NCBI GenBank assembly: GCA_949295115.1
Contig: CASFJU010000018.1
Coordinates: 1 to 60,995, forward strand
Length of the DNA stretch: 60,995 bases
Source: an uncultured Phascolarctobacterium sp.
Lineage (GTDB): Bacteria > Bacillota > Negativicutes > Acidaminococcales > Acidaminococcaceae
Reading direction: 5' to 3'
The first letter of the stretch is position 1. The number at the start of each line of letters is the position of its first letter. The notes under the pieces are model-generated. The model made no database searches. It was not told the DNA's origin and saw only the letters and a program-made list of their open reading frames with translations. This document shows positions 10,158-17,460 of this stretch, in pieces. A program made the translations under genes and the position numbers.

Positions 10158-10268
10158 GTGCTCATTCTCTACTCCTCTCGGCAGTGCGCGTTGGGGGTGC
10201 GCAATGCTGCTGTGGCCGCCGTGTTTACGGCGGCTGTTTTATTTTGCGGGCAAAGCGGCTTTGCATAA
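10158..10268 (+). pseudogene. Possible remnant of a secreted protein's signal peptide
   Basis: A 36-codon open stretch between the riboswitch terminator and ridA encodes ...RNAAVAAVFTAAVLFCGQS then GFA and a stop. This resembles an N-terminal export signal truncated at its cleavage site. There is no ribosome binding site and the frame opens immediately after a stop codon. Inference: remains of a riboswitch-controlled envelope protein, such as a corrinoid receptor. It could equally be chance. Confidence 0.22.
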
Positions 10269-10321
10269 AAAGCGTTTTGCTGATATACTTTAAACAGAAA
10301 GATTTTAAGGAGGGTTTATTA

Positions 10322-10690
10322 ATGAAAGTTATCAATACCGAAAAAGCACCGGCTGCTATCGGACCGTATTCTCAGGCAATGGAAGCCGGCAATTTTATTT
10401 TTGCTTCCGGGCAAATCCCGGTTGACCCTGCCACCGGCGAAGTGCCGGAAGGCATTACCGCACAGGCAGAGCAGAGCTGCAAAAACGTCGGCGCTATTTT
10501 GTCCGCAGCAGGGCTGGATTATACCAATGTTGTAAAAACTACCTGCTTTTTGGCAGATATGGCAGACTTCGCCGCATTTAACGAAGTATACGCCAAATAC
10601 TTTACCGGCAAACCAGCGCGCAGCTGTGTAGCAGTAAAAGCAATCCCCAAAGGCGTGCTTTGCGAGATTGAAGTAATTGCGGTTAAATAA
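10322..10690 (+). CDS. ridA: RidA family enamine/imine deaminase
   Basis: A 122-residue YjgF/YER057c/UK114 protein. It hydrolyses reactive enamine/imine intermediates such as 2-aminoacrylate produced by PLP enzymes. Family signatures include the N-terminal AIGPYSQA and the C-terminal ARSCVAVKAIPKG, where the Arg that binds the substrate carboxylate is kept. AGGAGG precedes the ATG closely. It lies downstream of the riboswitch terminator, so it might be read through from there or use its own unseen promoter. A terminator follows. Confidence 0.93.
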   Translation: MKVINTEKAPAAIGPYSQAMEAGNFIFASGQIPVDPATGEVPEGITAQAEQSCKNVGAILSAAGLDYTNVVKTTCFLADMADFAAFNEVYAKYFTGKPARSCVAVKAIPKGVLCEIEVIAVK

Positions 10691-10700
10691 TGGTTTAATT

Positions 10701-10742
10701 AAAAAGGCAAAGGTTATAAATAATATAACCTTTGCCTTTTTT
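10701..10742. terminator. Intrinsic terminator after ridA
   Basis: Long stem AAAAAGGCAAAGGTTATA with TATAACCTTTGCCTTTTT around a short AATAA-type loop, ending in T. A-rich before and T-rich after, so it could work in both directions. Confidence 0.9.
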
Positions 10743-10749
10743 GCGTATC

Positions 10750-10778
10750 TTTACAGATTTATATTTTTCTGTTAGAAT
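10750..10778 (+). promoter_or_regulatory. Sense promoter of the hydrophobic mini-gene
   Basis: TTTACA (10750-10755), 17-base spacer, TAGAAT (10773-10778). The predicted start lies at about 10785, exactly where the left complementary arm begins. Confidence 0.7.
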
Positions 10779-10907
10779 AAACAAGCAAATGTGCTGCCAT
10801 AACGGTAGGCGGTTAGCCCTCTGCGGAGGGACTGTGACCCTTCGATAATATAGAAAATCCTGCTATTTTGATAGTAGGAAATTACTGTAATAAAGAAGGT
10901 GATCCGC

Positions 10908-11006
10908 GTGGATATTTTAACGATGATGGCCTTTATAGGCTACACCGCGACGATATTTAGCGTCGGATATATGATTGGTTCTAACCATTCTAATAAACAG
11001 AAATAG
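10908..11006 (+). CDS. Putative small hydrophobic (holin-like/type I) toxin
   Basis: A 32-residue ORF, VDILTMMAFIGYTATIFSVG followed by YMIGSNHSNKQK. It has a GTG start with GAAGGTGATC seven to twelve bases upstream. Residues 4-24 form one transmembrane helix, followed by a polar tail of Ser, Asn, Lys and Gln. Size, topology and the VDILTMM-type start resemble the putative holin-like toxin (Hol-Tox) and Fst/TxpA type I toxins of Firmicutes, which damage the membrane. It sits in an RNA with complementary ends, and a strong promoter points back across it on the minus strand, as expected for an antisense RNA antitoxin. No conserved-domain search was possible. Confidence 0.6.
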   Translation: MDILTMMAFIGYTATIFSVGYMIGSNHSNKQK

Positions 11007-11087
11007 CCGCCCCCGCCAAGGATACGGCTATTTCAAAAAGCTAATTATCTAAGGCTAACCGTCTATCGGCAGCACATTTGCATTTCT
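11000..11087 (-). ncRNA. Predicted antisense RNA of the mini-gene (3' end unknown)
   Basis: Inferred from the minus-strand promoter at 11094-11121. The start near 11087 is predicted; the end near 11000 is placed at the stem-loop only as a guess. It would be complementary to the 3' half of the sense transcript and, through the inverted repeat, could also pair with the 5' end. Confidence 0.4.
11001..11033. repeat. Stem-loop over the mini-gene stop codon
   Basis: Perfect 9-bp stem AAATAGCCG (11001-11009) with CGGCTATTT (11025-11033) around a 15-base loop. It includes the stop codon at 11004-11006. It may be a recognition loop for the antisense RNA or a stop signal; no long T run follows on either strand. 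Confidence 0.65.
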
Positions 11088-11093
11088 ATAATT

Positions 11094-11121
11094 ATTATAG
11101 CAAACATAAACGAAAAGTCAA
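11094..11121 (-). promoter_or_regulatory. Antisense promoter facing the mini-gene
   Basis: On the minus strand: TTGACT (11121-11116), 16-base spacer, TATAAT (11099-11094). The RNA would start near 11087 and run leftwards through the right complementary arm and the ORF. Confidence 0.7.
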
Positions 11122-11144
11122 ATAAAGGGTGTTGTTGTTTTTAT

Positions 11145-11753
11145 CTTTGCAGTTACGATATTATTTTTAATATTTTTGTTTTTAACTTATGTTCATTCTT
11201 TGTAACCAAAGAACGAACCAAGAAAGTTCCGCGGCTAGGCGGATTTTCCCGCTTCGTCGCTGGCGCGGCTCGCTACGCAACTATTAGCATAACAACTACA
11301 AAAATACGAAATTCGCTTCGCTCAGGTTCGATTTTTGCAGTTGTTCTTTAGTAAATGTTGCTAAAATCCGATGGTACGATAGCAGGTTGCTAAAAAGTAC
11401 GGTAATACTTAAATCAATAAAAAGAAGTAGCTAAAGTACGAATTTGGGCGGAGCGCGGCATTAAAAATTTAGCGGTATTGATAAAAAGCAATAAAAATTT
11501 CCCGGTGTCTGAGCGAAGCGAGTTCCGTGGAAATTTTTATTGGTTGCGGCGGGACGCGTGCGGATTTTTTGCGCAGGCAATAAAATCCGTAAATTTTTGC
11601 TAGCCGCGGGAGTTTTCTTGCTTCGTTCTTTTGCTCCGTCAAAAGAATGAAGATGAATGGGTAACTAAAAAATTAAAAAGTACTATCCTTCATACAAAGG
11701 TGTAGTCAAAATAAATAAAATAGTAAATTAAAAGTAATAATGTAACTGCAAAG
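11145..11753. mobile_element. MITE-like palindromic element without a coding region
   Basis: Outer ends are a perfect 12-bp inverted repeat: CTTTGCAGTTAC (11145-11156) and GTAACTGCAAAG (11742-11753). Further inside, a ~50-bp imperfect inverted pair (11192-11238 and 11600-11651) shares ACGAA-CAAGAAA and CCGCGGCTAG. The interior holds more hairpins, including a perfect 14-bp stem (11489-11502 with 11529-11542) and an 8-bp stem near 11561-11589. No ORF of note. Inference: a non-autonomous mobile or dispersed repeat. Confidence 0.5.
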
Positions 11754-11807
11754 GCGTAACCAAATTAAACCTAAAATGAAAAATAAAATTAAAATTTTAA
11801 AATCGGC

Positions 11808-11826
11808 GGCGAGGCTTTGCCTCGCC
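11808..11826. repeat. Short GC-rich hairpin
   Basis: GGCGAGGC (11808-11815) and GCCTCGCC (11819-11826) around TTT, in otherwise AT-rich non-coding DNA. Confidence 0.6.
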
Positions 11827-11880
11827 TAAGGTAATTACAGCCACCGGCTGCAAGTACCCTTGTTTGGCGCGCGGAGCGCG

Positions 11881-11911
11881 GGGCAACCTGACGGTTGCCC
11901 TTTATTTTTTT
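11881..11911 (+). terminator. Orphan intrinsic terminator
   Basis: Perfect 8-bp stem GGGCAACC/GGTTGCCC around TGAC, followed by TTTATTTTTTT. No gene precedes it within 800 bases, so it may end a short RNA starting in 11754-11880 or protect the porin promoter from read-through. Confidence 0.85.
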
Positions 11912-11987
11912 ACGCCGAAAGTTTGAGTGCCGTACCAGCACCATATCGGCTTAAAGTAGAAATGTTTGAATTTTTACAAAACAGGTC

Positions 11988-12015
11988 TTTACTGGGGGGG
12001 CAGATGTGTTATAAT
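11988..12015 (+). promoter_or_regulatory. Porin promoter with a seven-G tract in the spacer
   Basis: TTTACT (11988-11993), 16-base spacer, TATAAT (12010-12015). The spacer begins with seven consecutive G (11994-12000). The transcript would carry a leader of about 270 bases. Confidence 0.65.
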
Positions 12016-12021
12016 GATGAT

Positions 12022-12294
12022 GTGTAAAAAGACTTGGTAGTCAGAAACCTTCTCCTCAGGAACGTTTTTCGGGTTTACCTTGTTTTTGCACATAAAGGCT
12101 TTGCCATTCCTCAGGAGCAAGGCCTTTACCATAGTTATAAACCGCAAAAAGAAGAAGCGGCAGTGAGTAAATATTTGCCGGGTAGAGGAAACCAGGAGAC
12201 TCGCACTTTAAGCAAATGTTAAAAACTAAAGTTTCTTCCCGCTGCGTTTTATAAAATACAAAGTGTTTTTCTAAACAAAAGGGAGGAAAACAAA
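12022..12294 (+). other. Long 5' leader of the porin gene
   Basis: About 270 bases without a convincing ORF. It contains short pairings (AAAGGC with GCCTTT near 12095-12135, CCGC with GCGG near 12150-12166, ACTTTA with TAAAGT near 12208-12232) and two CCTCAGGA copies. GGGAGG just before 12295 is the porin ribosome binding site. Post-transcriptional control is possible but not shown. Confidence 0.5.
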
Positions 12295-13521
12295 ATGAAA
12301 AAATCTTTAGTATTAGCAATGGCTATGGCTCTCGGCGTAACTGCTTCCGCTTATGCAGCTAACCCGTTCAGCGACGTACCGGCCGGCCACTGGGCTTATG
12401 ACGCAGTTAACAAACTGGCTGCAGAAGGCATCGTAAACGGTTATCCTGACGGCACCTTTGGTGGCGACAAACTGATGACCCGTTATGAAATGGCACAGAT
12501 CGTAGCAAAAGCTATGGCAAACGGTGCAAACGTAGACAAACTGGCTGCTGAATTCGCAGACGAACTGGACAGCCTCGGTGTTCGCGTAGCTAACCTTGAG
12601 AAAAAAGCTGACAACGTAAAAATCACCGGTCAGATCCGCGCTTCTTATCGTGATATGGACAATGGCAGCCACGAAGGTCGTCTGCGTACCCGTTTGTTCG
12701 TAAACGGTGCTATCAATGAAGATTGGACCTATACCGGACGTTTTGAAAACAATCAGTATTACACTGATAAAAAATTAAAAGAAGGCAAATCTGATGATGA
12801 TGTAAGCCTGAACTGGGCTTATGTATCCGGTCCTATCGGCGGCGTTAAAGCTGACCTTGGCCGTCAGAACTTCAAACTTCATACCGGTAATGTAGTTGAT
12901 GCTGAATTTGACGCAGTTAAACTTTCTTACGGTAAAGACGTTAAGATTACCGGTTTTGCTGGTAAAGGTGAAGGCGACGATGTAACTCCGTTGGATGAAG
13001 ACCGTCTGTATGCAGTTGACCTGAGCTCCAAGATTGGTGTAGTTGATGCTTATGTAACCTATTACAATGCTGATGATGGTTACAGCCAGGAAGTATGGAA
13101 TGTAGGTGCAGCTGTACCGGTTGTTAAAGACCTGAAATTGTCTGCTGAATATCTCCATGGTGATGCAGATGAATCTGGCGATCTTGATAACAATGGTTAT
13201 GTAGTAGGTCTTGCATATAAAGGCGCTAAAGCTTCTCAGCCCGGTTCTTGGGGCGTATATGCTAACTACTATGATATGCCTGCTCTGACCTATTTTGATA
13301 ACACCAATGACGCTTACAGCGGTGTTATGAATGATTGGAAATATGGCGTAGGCGAAGGCGATGATTGCGTAGCTACTGACGGTTTCGAAGGCTTTGAAGT
13401 AGGCGCTAACGTAGCTCTTGCTAAAAACATTGTAGCAGCTGTTAAATACTTCGACCTTGATTCCCGTGAAGGCGACCTCGACGAACAGACCATTTGGTCC
13501 GAAGTTGTATTCACTTTCTAA
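12295..13521 (+). CDS. SLH domain outer-membrane porin (OmpM-like)
   Basis: A 408-residue precursor. Residues 1-22 are a classic signal peptide ending SAYAA. Residues 23-70 form one S-layer homology domain (NPFSDVPAGHWAYDAV, GIVNGYPDGTFGG, TRYEMAQIVAKAM). A short coiled linker near 80-105 leads to a beta-barrel rich in alternating aromatic strands that ends in phenylalanine (EVVFTF), as barrel proteins do. In Negativicutes such OmpM porins bind the polyamine-modified peptidoglycan through the SLH domain, tethering the outer membrane and forming its main diffusion pore. Codon choice is that of a highly expressed gene. It is monocistronic, with its own promoter, leader and terminator. Confidence 0.95.
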   Translation: MKKSLVLAMAMALGVTASAYAANPFSDVPAGHWAYDAVNKLAAEGIVNGYPDGTFGGDKLMTRYEMAQIVAKAMANGANVDKLAAEFADELDSLGVRVANLEKKADNVKITGQIRASYRDMDNGSHEGRLRTRLFVNGAINEDWTYTGRFENNQYYTDKKLKEGKSDDDVSLNWAYVSGPIGGVKADLGRQNFKLHTGNVVDAEFDAVKLSYGKDVKITGFAGKGEGDDVTPLDEDRLYAVDLSSKIGVVDAYVTYYNADDGYSQEVWNVGAAVPVVKDLKLSAEYLHGDADESGDLDNNGYVVGLAYKGAKASQPGSWGVYANYYDMPALTYFDNTNDAYSGVMNDWKYGVGEGDDCVATDGFEGFEVGANVALAKNIVAAVKYFDLDSREGDLDEQTIWSEVVFTF

Positions 13522-13556
13522 TCTTAGCCGTACAACAGCTTAATATTAGAATAACT

Positions 13557-13587
13557 AAAGCGGGTGGCTTTATGCCATCCGCTTTTT
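13557..13587 (+). terminator. Intrinsic terminator of the porin gene
   Basis: AAAGCGGGTGGC pairs with GCCATCCGCTTT around TTTAT, then T. Confidence 0.9.
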
Positions 13588-13618
13588 GTATGCATTTTAC
13601 ATTATACTGGCAAAATGC

Positions 13619-13647
13619 TTGCAATAAACGTGCAATATATGTATAAT
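13619..13647 (+). promoter_or_regulatory. Promoter of the toxin-antitoxin pair
   Basis: TTGCAA (13619-13624), 17-base spacer, TATAAT (13642-13647), 23 bases before the antitoxin start. Autorepression by the antitoxin is expected for the family; no clear operator was identified. Confidence 0.7.
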
Positions 13648-13670
13648 AGCAGTAAAAGGAGTTGATTTAT

Positions 13671-13955
13671 ATGTCTGCTGCAACTACTAACGTAAGCATC
13701 CGTGTTGATAAAGATATTAAATCGCAGGCCGATGCGCTGTTTGCTGAATTCGGCTTGAACTTTACTACGGCTGTTAATATTTTTCTCCGTCAGACTTTAA
13801 GAGAGGGCAAAATTCCGTTCACTATTTCACTTAATAAAGAACCTAATAAAACGACTTTAGAGGCTTTAAAAGAAATAGAAGAAATGGAAAAGAATCCTTC
13901 TGCTTACAAAAGCTATAAAAATGTAGATGAAATGATGGAGGAATTGCTTAAATAA
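13671..13955 (+). CDS. RelB/DinJ family antitoxin
   Basis: A 94-residue protein. The N-terminal segment TNVSIRVDKDIKSQADALF is the ribbon-helix-helix DNA-binding and dimerising part of RelB/DinJ antitoxins; the acidic C-terminal tail would wrap the toxin. AAGGAG nine bases upstream selects the ATG at 13671. The stop overlaps the toxin ATG by one base (TAATG), so translation is coupled. It neutralises the toxin and probably represses its own promoter. Confidence 0.93.
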   Translation: MSAATTNVSIRVDKDIKSQADALFAEFGLNFTTAVNIFLRQTLREGKIPFTISLNKEPNKTTLEALKEIEEMEKNPSAYKSYKNVDEMMEELLK

Positions 13956-14233
13956 TGTATGAAGTAATTCCTTCCAAACAATTCCGCAAGGACGTTAAAT
14001 TAGCCCAAAGCAGGGGCTACAATATGCAGCTTTTAACGGAAGTAATTAAAATATTGGCCGAAGGAAAAATTTTGCCGGAGAAGTACCGTGACCATACCCT
14101 TACAGCTTCACGCAAATATAAAGGCGTTAAGGAATGCCATATTCAGCCGGACTGGCTTTTAATTTACAAAATCGATAATAATAAATTAATGCTTTATTTA
14201 TCACGTACCGGTTCTCACAGTGATTTATTCTGA
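13955..14233 (+). CDS. YafQ family mRNA interferase toxin
   Basis: A 92-residue RelE-superfamily toxin that cleaves mRNA on the ribosome. It has the full YafQ active-site set in the expected order: His47, His62, Asp66, Trp67 (ECHIQPDWLLIY) and His88 near the C-terminus (GSHSDLF). These match H50, H63, D67, W68 and H87 of the E. coli protein. The intact active site and the coupled antitoxin suggest a working module. The pair sits beside the porin and may be recently acquired; it has no link to neighbouring functions. Confidence 0.92.
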   Translation: MYEVIPSKQFRKDVKLAQSRGYNMQLLTEVIKILAEGKILPEKYRDHTLTASRKYKGVKECHIQPDWLLIYKIDNNKLMLYLSRTGSHSDLF

Positions 14234-14253
14234 ATTTAATATCTGTATAACCC

Positions 14254-14290
14254 ATAAGGCTGTATCTAAACATATACAGCCTTATTTATA
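14254..14290. terminator. Terminator-like hairpin after the toxin gene
   Basis: Perfect 12-bp stem ATAAGGCTGTAT (14254-14265) with ATACAGCCTTAT (14274-14285). The T run is interrupted, so efficiency is uncertain. Confidence 0.7.
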
Positions 14291-14401
14291 TATCTGCATG
14301 AGCGATGCAATGTTATAAAAAACAATCGAAAAACTTTTTAAAATTTGGTAAAATTTAAAGTAGTAACCAAAAGCAAACAGACTTGTTAAAGGAGAAATAT
14401 T

Positions 14402-14947
14402 ATGCGTACTGTTGCCTGTTTTGGCGATTCTTTAATATTTGGTTTTCCGTATGGTCCGAAGGAATCGTGGATTGCGGAGGTGCAGGCGGAAACCGGCGTG
14501 ACAATGCTTAATTACGGCGTCTGCGGTGATTGCTGCGACGATATTGTGTACCGTTTAAAAAACATGTATCTGCCGGAGCGCACGGAGGGCGTTGTGTTTT
14601 GGGGCGGCGCCAACGATATTTTAAACCGCCGTCCGCAGGGCTTTATTATTGACGATTTAAAACAGGCGCTGGCGTACTGCATTGCTAAAAAGTGGCCGCT
14701 GGCGATAGTTTTGCCGCTGTATGCCGCTAATGATGATTACAACGCGCAGGTTGAGCTTCTGCGCAGGCGCATACAGTTGGAGTTTGAAGGCAAAGCCTTT
14801 TTGCTTGATTTGCAGGACGCTGTGGGTTTGAGTGATACGGAATTGCAGTCGGCGTATTTTGACGGCATCCACCCGACGGTGGCGACTTACAAAAAGTTGG
14901 GCATGTTTGCTTCGCAGCTTCTGGCGGGCTGGCTGCGCGGCGAATGA
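14402..14947 (+). CDS. SGNH/GDSL family hydrolase
   Basis: A 181-residue cytoplasmic esterase-like protein without a signal peptide. The blocks of the SGNH fold are present: nucleophile Ser in FGDSLIFG (residues 7-14), the block II Gly in NYGVCGD, Asn of block III in WGGANDIL, and the Asp/His pair in DGIHPT near 158. The substrate is unknown; relatives remove acyl or acetyl groups. The spacing to obgE and a separate obgE promoter make it a single gene. Confidence 0.85.
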   Translation: MRTVACFGDSLIFGFPYGPKESWIAEVQAETGVTMLNYGVCGDCCDDIVYRLKNMYLPERTEGVVFWGGANDILNRRPQGFIIDDLKQALAYCIAKKWPLAIVLPLYAANDDYNAQVELLRRRIQLEFEGKAFLLDLQDAVGLSDTELQSAYFDGIHPTVATYKKLGMFASQLLAGWLRGE

Positions 14948-14948
14948 T

Positions 14949-14978
14949 TTGCCTAACTGTGCCCGCATGAGGTATAAT
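14949..14978 (+). promoter_or_regulatory. Promoter of obgE-proB-proA
   Basis: TTGCCT (14949-14954), 18-base spacer, TATAAT (14973-14978), 50 bases upstream of obgE. Confidence 0.6.
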
Positions 14979-15027
14979 AAAAGTATATAATTGGCAGAAG
15001 TTTGCCTTAAATACAGGAGATTTTAGA

Positions 15028-16299
15028 ATGTTTATTGACAGAGCAAGAATTTATGTGGAAGCAGGCGCAGGCGGCGACGGCATGAGCAGCTTCCGCAGGG
15101 AAAAATTTGTAGAAAAGGGCGGCCCGAACGGCGGCAACGGCGGACGCGGCGGCAGCGTTATTTTGCGTGCGGATAAAAATTTGAACACGCTGATTGATTT
15201 CCGTTATAAACGTAAATTTGTGGCCAAACGCGGCGGGCAGGGCGGCAACAGCAACTGCACCGGGCACAGGGCCGATGACGTTATTGTTAAAGTGCCGATG
15301 GGCACGCTGGTGCGCGACGATGCTACGGGAGTGCGCCTGGCCGACCTTGTTGAGGACGGGCAGGAATACGTTGTAGCAAAAGGCGGACGCGGCGGCAAGG
15401 GCAATGCCTGCTATGCCACGGCAACCAACCGTGCGCCGACGTTTGCCGAAAAGGGCGAGCCGGGCGAGAACCGCTGGGTTAAGCTGGAGCTGAAACTTTT
15501 GGCGGACGTGGGCCTTGTAGGTTACCCCAGCGTCGGCAAAAGCAGCATTATTGCACAGGTATCGGCCGCAAGGCCGGAGATTGCGGCTTACCATTTTACC
15601 ACGCTGACCCCGGTTTTGGGCGTTGTGCGCATCGATGCGGAACGCAGCTTTGTGCTGGCGGATATTCCGGGACTTATTGAAGGTGCGCATCAGGGCGTGG
15701 GTCTTGGGCATGACTTTTTGCGCCATGTGGAACGCACCAAAGTTTTGCTGCACGTGCTTGATGTATCCGGCACGGACGGACGCGACCCGATTGACGATTT
15801 TGAAAAAATCAATTTTGAACTGAAAGAATACAGCGATAAACTGGCACGCCGCAAACAGCTGGTTGTTGCCAACAAAATGGACTTGCCCGAAGGCAGGGAA
15901 AATTTTGAGCGCGTAAAAGAGTACGTGGAAGGCAAGGGCTTTGAAATTATGCCGGTATCCGCCGCAAGCGGCGAAGGTTTGCAGGCTTTGATGTATAAGG
16001 CTTACGAAATGTTACAGAACTTTGTGCCGGAAGATGAGGAAGACGAAAGCAACCTGGTGCCGGAAATTGACCCGGACAGCTTTGAAATTGTGCCCGGCAA
16101 CGATACCGATTTTGAAGTGCGCGGCAAGAACATTGAACGCCTTGTGGCGATGACGAATTTTGACAATGATGAAGCGCTGTACCGTTTCCAGCTTATCTGG
16201 AAAAGCCTGAAAATTGACGATGCCCTGAAGGAAGCAGGCATTGTTGAAGGGCAGACGGTGCGAATCCGCGACATGGTGTTTGAATTTAAAGAATACTAA
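15028..16299 (+). CDS. obgE: GTPase ObgE/CgtA
   Basis: A 423-residue Obg GTPase in three parts: the glycine-rich Obg fold (1-158, with repeated GGxGG segments), the G domain (G1 GYPSVGKSS near 165, G3 DIPGLIEG, G4 NKMD), and a C-terminal OCT domain from about 340. It checks assembly of the 50S subunit and links growth to nucleotide status. The obgE-proB-proA order is common in Firmicutes. proB starts 14 bases after the stop. Confidence 0.97.
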   Translation: MFIDRARIYVEAGAGGDGMSSFRREKFVEKGGPNGGNGGRGGSVILRADKNLNTLIDFRYKRKFVAKRGGQGGNSNCTGHRADDVIVKVPMGTLVRDDATGVRLADLVEDGQEYVVAKGGRGGKGNACYATATNRAPTFAEKGEPGENRWVKLELKLLADVGLVGYPSVGKSSIIAQVSAARPEIAAYHFTTLTPVLGVVRIDAERSFVLADIPGLIEGAHQGVGLGHDFLRHVERTKVLLHVLDVSGTDGRDPIDDFEKINFELKEYSDKLARRKQLVVANKMDLPEGRENFERVKEYVEGKGFEIMPVSAASGEGLQALMYKAYEMLQNFVPEDEEDESNLVPEIDPDSFEIVPGNDTDFEVRGKNIERLVAMTNFDNDEALYRFQLIWKSLKIDDALKEAGIVEGQTVRIRDMVFEFKEY

Positions 16300-16313
16300 A
16301 TGGGGTGAGGGGT

Positions 16314-17447
16314 ATGGTATTACAACGGTCTGATTTAAAAAAAGCAAAAAGGGTTGTTGTTAAGGTAGGCAGCAGCACCATTACGCACCAGAACGGCAAG
16401 CGTGATTTTGGGCGCATTGACCGGCTGGCGCGCGAGATGGCTGATTTGCAGAACCAGGGGCGCGAGATGATTCTGGTTACCAGCGGCGCGGTTGCCGTTG
16501 GCGTTGACAGACTGGGGCTGCCTGAAAAACCACGTACCATACCGGGCAAGCAGGCCGCTGCCGCGATTGGGCAGGGCATTTTGATGCACACCTACGAAAA
16601 GTTTTTTGCCGAATACGGACAGATTGTGGCGCAGGTTTTGCTGACGCGCATGGAGGCAATTGACCGCCACCGTTATACCAACGCGCGCAACACTTTTATG
16701 GAGCTGTTGAAAAACGGCGTTATCCCCATCGTTAACGAAAACGACGTTGTGGCGCTGGACGAGCTGAAAATCGGCGACAACGACAATATGTCCGCACTGG
16801 TGGCAGGCATTACGGACGCCGACCTTGTAATAATCCTTTCGGACGTTGAAGGCTTGTACACCGCTAACCCGCAGACGCACCCGGAGGCAACGCTTATCAG
16901 CAAGGTTGATGAGATTACGCCGGAGATTGAAGCTCTGGCGGGCGGCGTTGGCAGCAGCGTCGGCACGGGCGGCATGTTTACCAAATTGCAGGCTGCCAAA
17001 AACGCAACCAGCTCCGGCATTAACATGGTTATTGCCAGCGGCAGCGAAAAAGACGTTATCGCCCGCATTTTAAACGGCGAGGAAATCGGCACGCTGTTTG
17101 CATCCAAGGAAAACCGTTTGCAGTTCCGTAAACGCTGGCTGGCCTTCGGCGCGCGCATTATGGGCAAAATTGTGGTTGATGACGGCTGCGTAAAAGCTAT
17201 AAAAAAAGCCGGCGGGTGCAGCATTTTGCCGGCTGGCATTACCTCTGTGGAAGGCAGCTTTGAAGCCGGCAACACCATCAGCGTGGTAACGCAGGACGGT
17301 TTTGAGCTGGCGCGCGGGCTGTGCCATTATTCTTCGGATGATTTGGCGCAGATTAAGGGCTGCAAAACCAGCGAAATAGAAAAAATCCTCGGGCATAAAA
17401 ATTTTGACGAAGTTATTCACCGCGACGATTTGGTAATTTTAAATTAA
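16314..17447 (+). CDS. proB: Glutamate 5-kinase
   Basis: A 377-residue enzyme that phosphorylates glutamate, the first step of proline synthesis. The amino acid kinase domain (VVVKVGSSTIT; IVNENDVVA; KIGDNDNMSALVA; GTGGMFTKLQAA) is followed by a C-terminal PUA domain from about 280. ATG 16314 is taken over an in-frame GTG nine bases earlier, but both are possible because the purine-rich site (GGGGTGAGG) lies close to both. Proline feedback is expected for the family. Confidence 0.96.
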   Translation: MVLQRSDLKKAKRVVVKVGSSTITHQNGKRDFGRIDRLAREMADLQNQGREMILVTSGAVAVGVDRLGLPEKPRTIPGKQAAAAIGQGILMHTYEKFFAEYGQIVAQVLLTRMEAIDRHRYTNARNTFMELLKNGVIPIVNENDVVALDELKIGDNDNMSALVAGITDADLVIILSDVEGLYTANPQTHPEATLISKVDEITPEIEALAGGVGSSVGTGGMFTKLQAAKNATSSGINMVIASGSEKDVIARILNGEEIGTLFASKENRLQFRKRWLAFGARIMGKIVVDDGCVKAIKKAGGCSILPAGITSVEGSFEAGNTISVVTQDGFELARGLCHYSSDDLAQIKGCKTSEIEKILGHKNFDEVIHRDDLVILN

Positions 17448-17460
17448 GGGGGCTGTTAAG

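Larger units (their letters stand above)
10785..11081. repeat. Long-range inverted repeat enclosing the mini-gene
   Basis: Left arm 10785-10818 and right arm 11053-11081. The outer 14 bases (GCAAATGTGCTGCC) and inner 9 bases (CGGTTAGCC) are perfectly complementary and are separated by an internal loop. The mRNA ends can therefore pair. Both convergent transcripts would also begin with nearly the same sequence. Confidence 0.85.

Noticed and set aside
10040..10321. N-terminal extension of ridA to 216 residues
   Set aside because: The extension reads through the riboswitch terminator and is Cys/Arg-rich without family similarity; the ATG at 10322 has a strong ribosome binding site and gives the normal RidA length.
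12034..12222. 62-codon open frame in the porin leader
   Set aside because: TTG start without a ribosome binding site, Arg/Tyr-rich and not resembling a leader peptide; kept as untranslated leader.
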